Shown here: one piece after another, positions 63,863 to 64,000 of the stretch
How positions within the stretch are numbered: position 1 is the stretch's first letter
Layout of the letters: each line of letters begins with the position of its first letter
Assembly: GCF_050433385.1 (NCBI RefSeq)
Contig: NZ_JBNPXI010000003.1
Location: 62,001-126,000, forward strand
DNA: 64,000 bases
Direction of reading: 5' to 3'
Source of the DNA: Brassicibacter mesophilus
Lineage (GTDB): Bacteria; Bacillota; Clostridia; Tissierellales; Proteiniboraceae
Made by a program: the position numbers and the translations under genes
The notes under the pieces: model-generated
Seen by the model: the letters and a program-made list of their open reading frames with translations, nothing else
Told to the model about the DNA's origin: nothing
Databases searched by the model: none

Positions 63863-64000
63863 ATGGCTAATCAAAATATATGTAATGATTTAAAAGAACA
63901 TAAGAGAAGAATTTTAGCAAAATTACCATTTTCGATCGATGATTTTATTATTCGAGAATTAAAACGTACAGATATTGATATATATGCAAATTGGCCAGAT
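63863..64000 (+). CDS. Probable GNAT acetyltransferase, cut off by window end
   Basis: Start ATG 63863 behind CGGAGG. The first 46 residues (MANQNICNDLKEHKRRILAK, FIIRELKRTDIDIYANWPD) have the RimJ/RimL-like opening of a GNAT domain (REL-x-x-x-D-x-x-x-Y-A-W-P). The acetyl-CoA motif lies outside the window, so the family is likely but not certain. Confidence 0.6.
   Translation, partial: MANQNICNDLKEHKRRILAKLPFSIDDFIIRELKRTDIDIYANWPD

Noticed and set aside
1..64000. CRISPR arrays, rRNA genes, prophage modules
   Set aside because: No regularly spaced direct repeats, rRNA signatures or phage structural genes seen.

Overview
The window is AT-rich DNA from a low-GC, Gram-positive, endospore-forming anaerobe of the Clostridia. 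The lineage could be near Peptostreptococcales/Tissierellales, but this is inferred from gene families, not from a marker tree. Supporting signs are a Spo0E-like phosphatase, a SASP-like protein, LonB, a SleB-type cortex hydrolase, rubredoxin, flavin/Fe-S enzymes, strong AGGAGG-type ribosome binding sites and many TTG starts.

Layout. 1-2.7 kb: end of an oligopeptide ABC transporter operon. 2.8-8.8 kb: M15 peptidase, Spo0E-like protein, then the most striking locus. Here a short tyrosine recombinase sits between two inverted copies of a dif-like site (11-bp arms, 6-bp asymmetric centre), with an HD-domain gene on the left and a GGDEF diguanylate cyclase on the right, both transcribed away from it. 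A near-consensus promoter lies inside the bounded segment and points out at the GGDEF gene, so inversion should re-aim it at the HD gene. MATE, GreA-like and SASP-like genes follow. 9-12.2 kb: OPT transporter with a PqqD-like partner, and an EamA exporter.

12.7-27 kb: more than a dozen co-directional, unrelated, mostly single-domain accessory genes (APH-like kinases, HExxH peptidase, GFA, VanW, NUDIX, nucleotidyltransferases, DUF3788, S41 peptidase, EFR1, AraC/GyrI). They are separated by structured intergenic repeats whose ends resemble integron attC boxes (CTAAC ... GTTAG). The same kind of array resumes at 59.3-64 kb with a zinc ribbon, methyltransferase, histidine phosphatase and GNAT genes. 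No integron integrase is in the window. A GC-richer structured RNA candidate lies at 14.69-14.91 kb.

27-33 kb: a MerR regulator fused to an FlhA-like domain, a SleB hydrolase, a probable two-piece sigma factor and a PD-(D/E)XK-DinG helicase. 33.2-43.6 kb: conserved housekeeping block, tRNA-Leu, tig-clpP-clpX, lonB, a CPBP protease, lon-ysxC and DUF2785. 43.7-53.5 kb: a tight minus-strand operon (SCP2-like, class-III aminotransferase, split transketolase, second SCP2-like, VOC, OYE-type Fe-S flavoenzyme, TetR, MATE). It starts at a promoter whose spacer is a perfect TetR-type palindrome. The flavoenzyme is split by an in-phase A AAA AAG heptamer, which may be a programmed -1 frameshift or a lesion. 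Split transketolase plus OYE plus SCP2 suggests steroid or lipid-like substrates, as an inference only. 53.7-59 kb: EamA transporter, rubredoxin, RsbW-like kinase, membrane acyltransferase and an SLH-type cell-surface protein.
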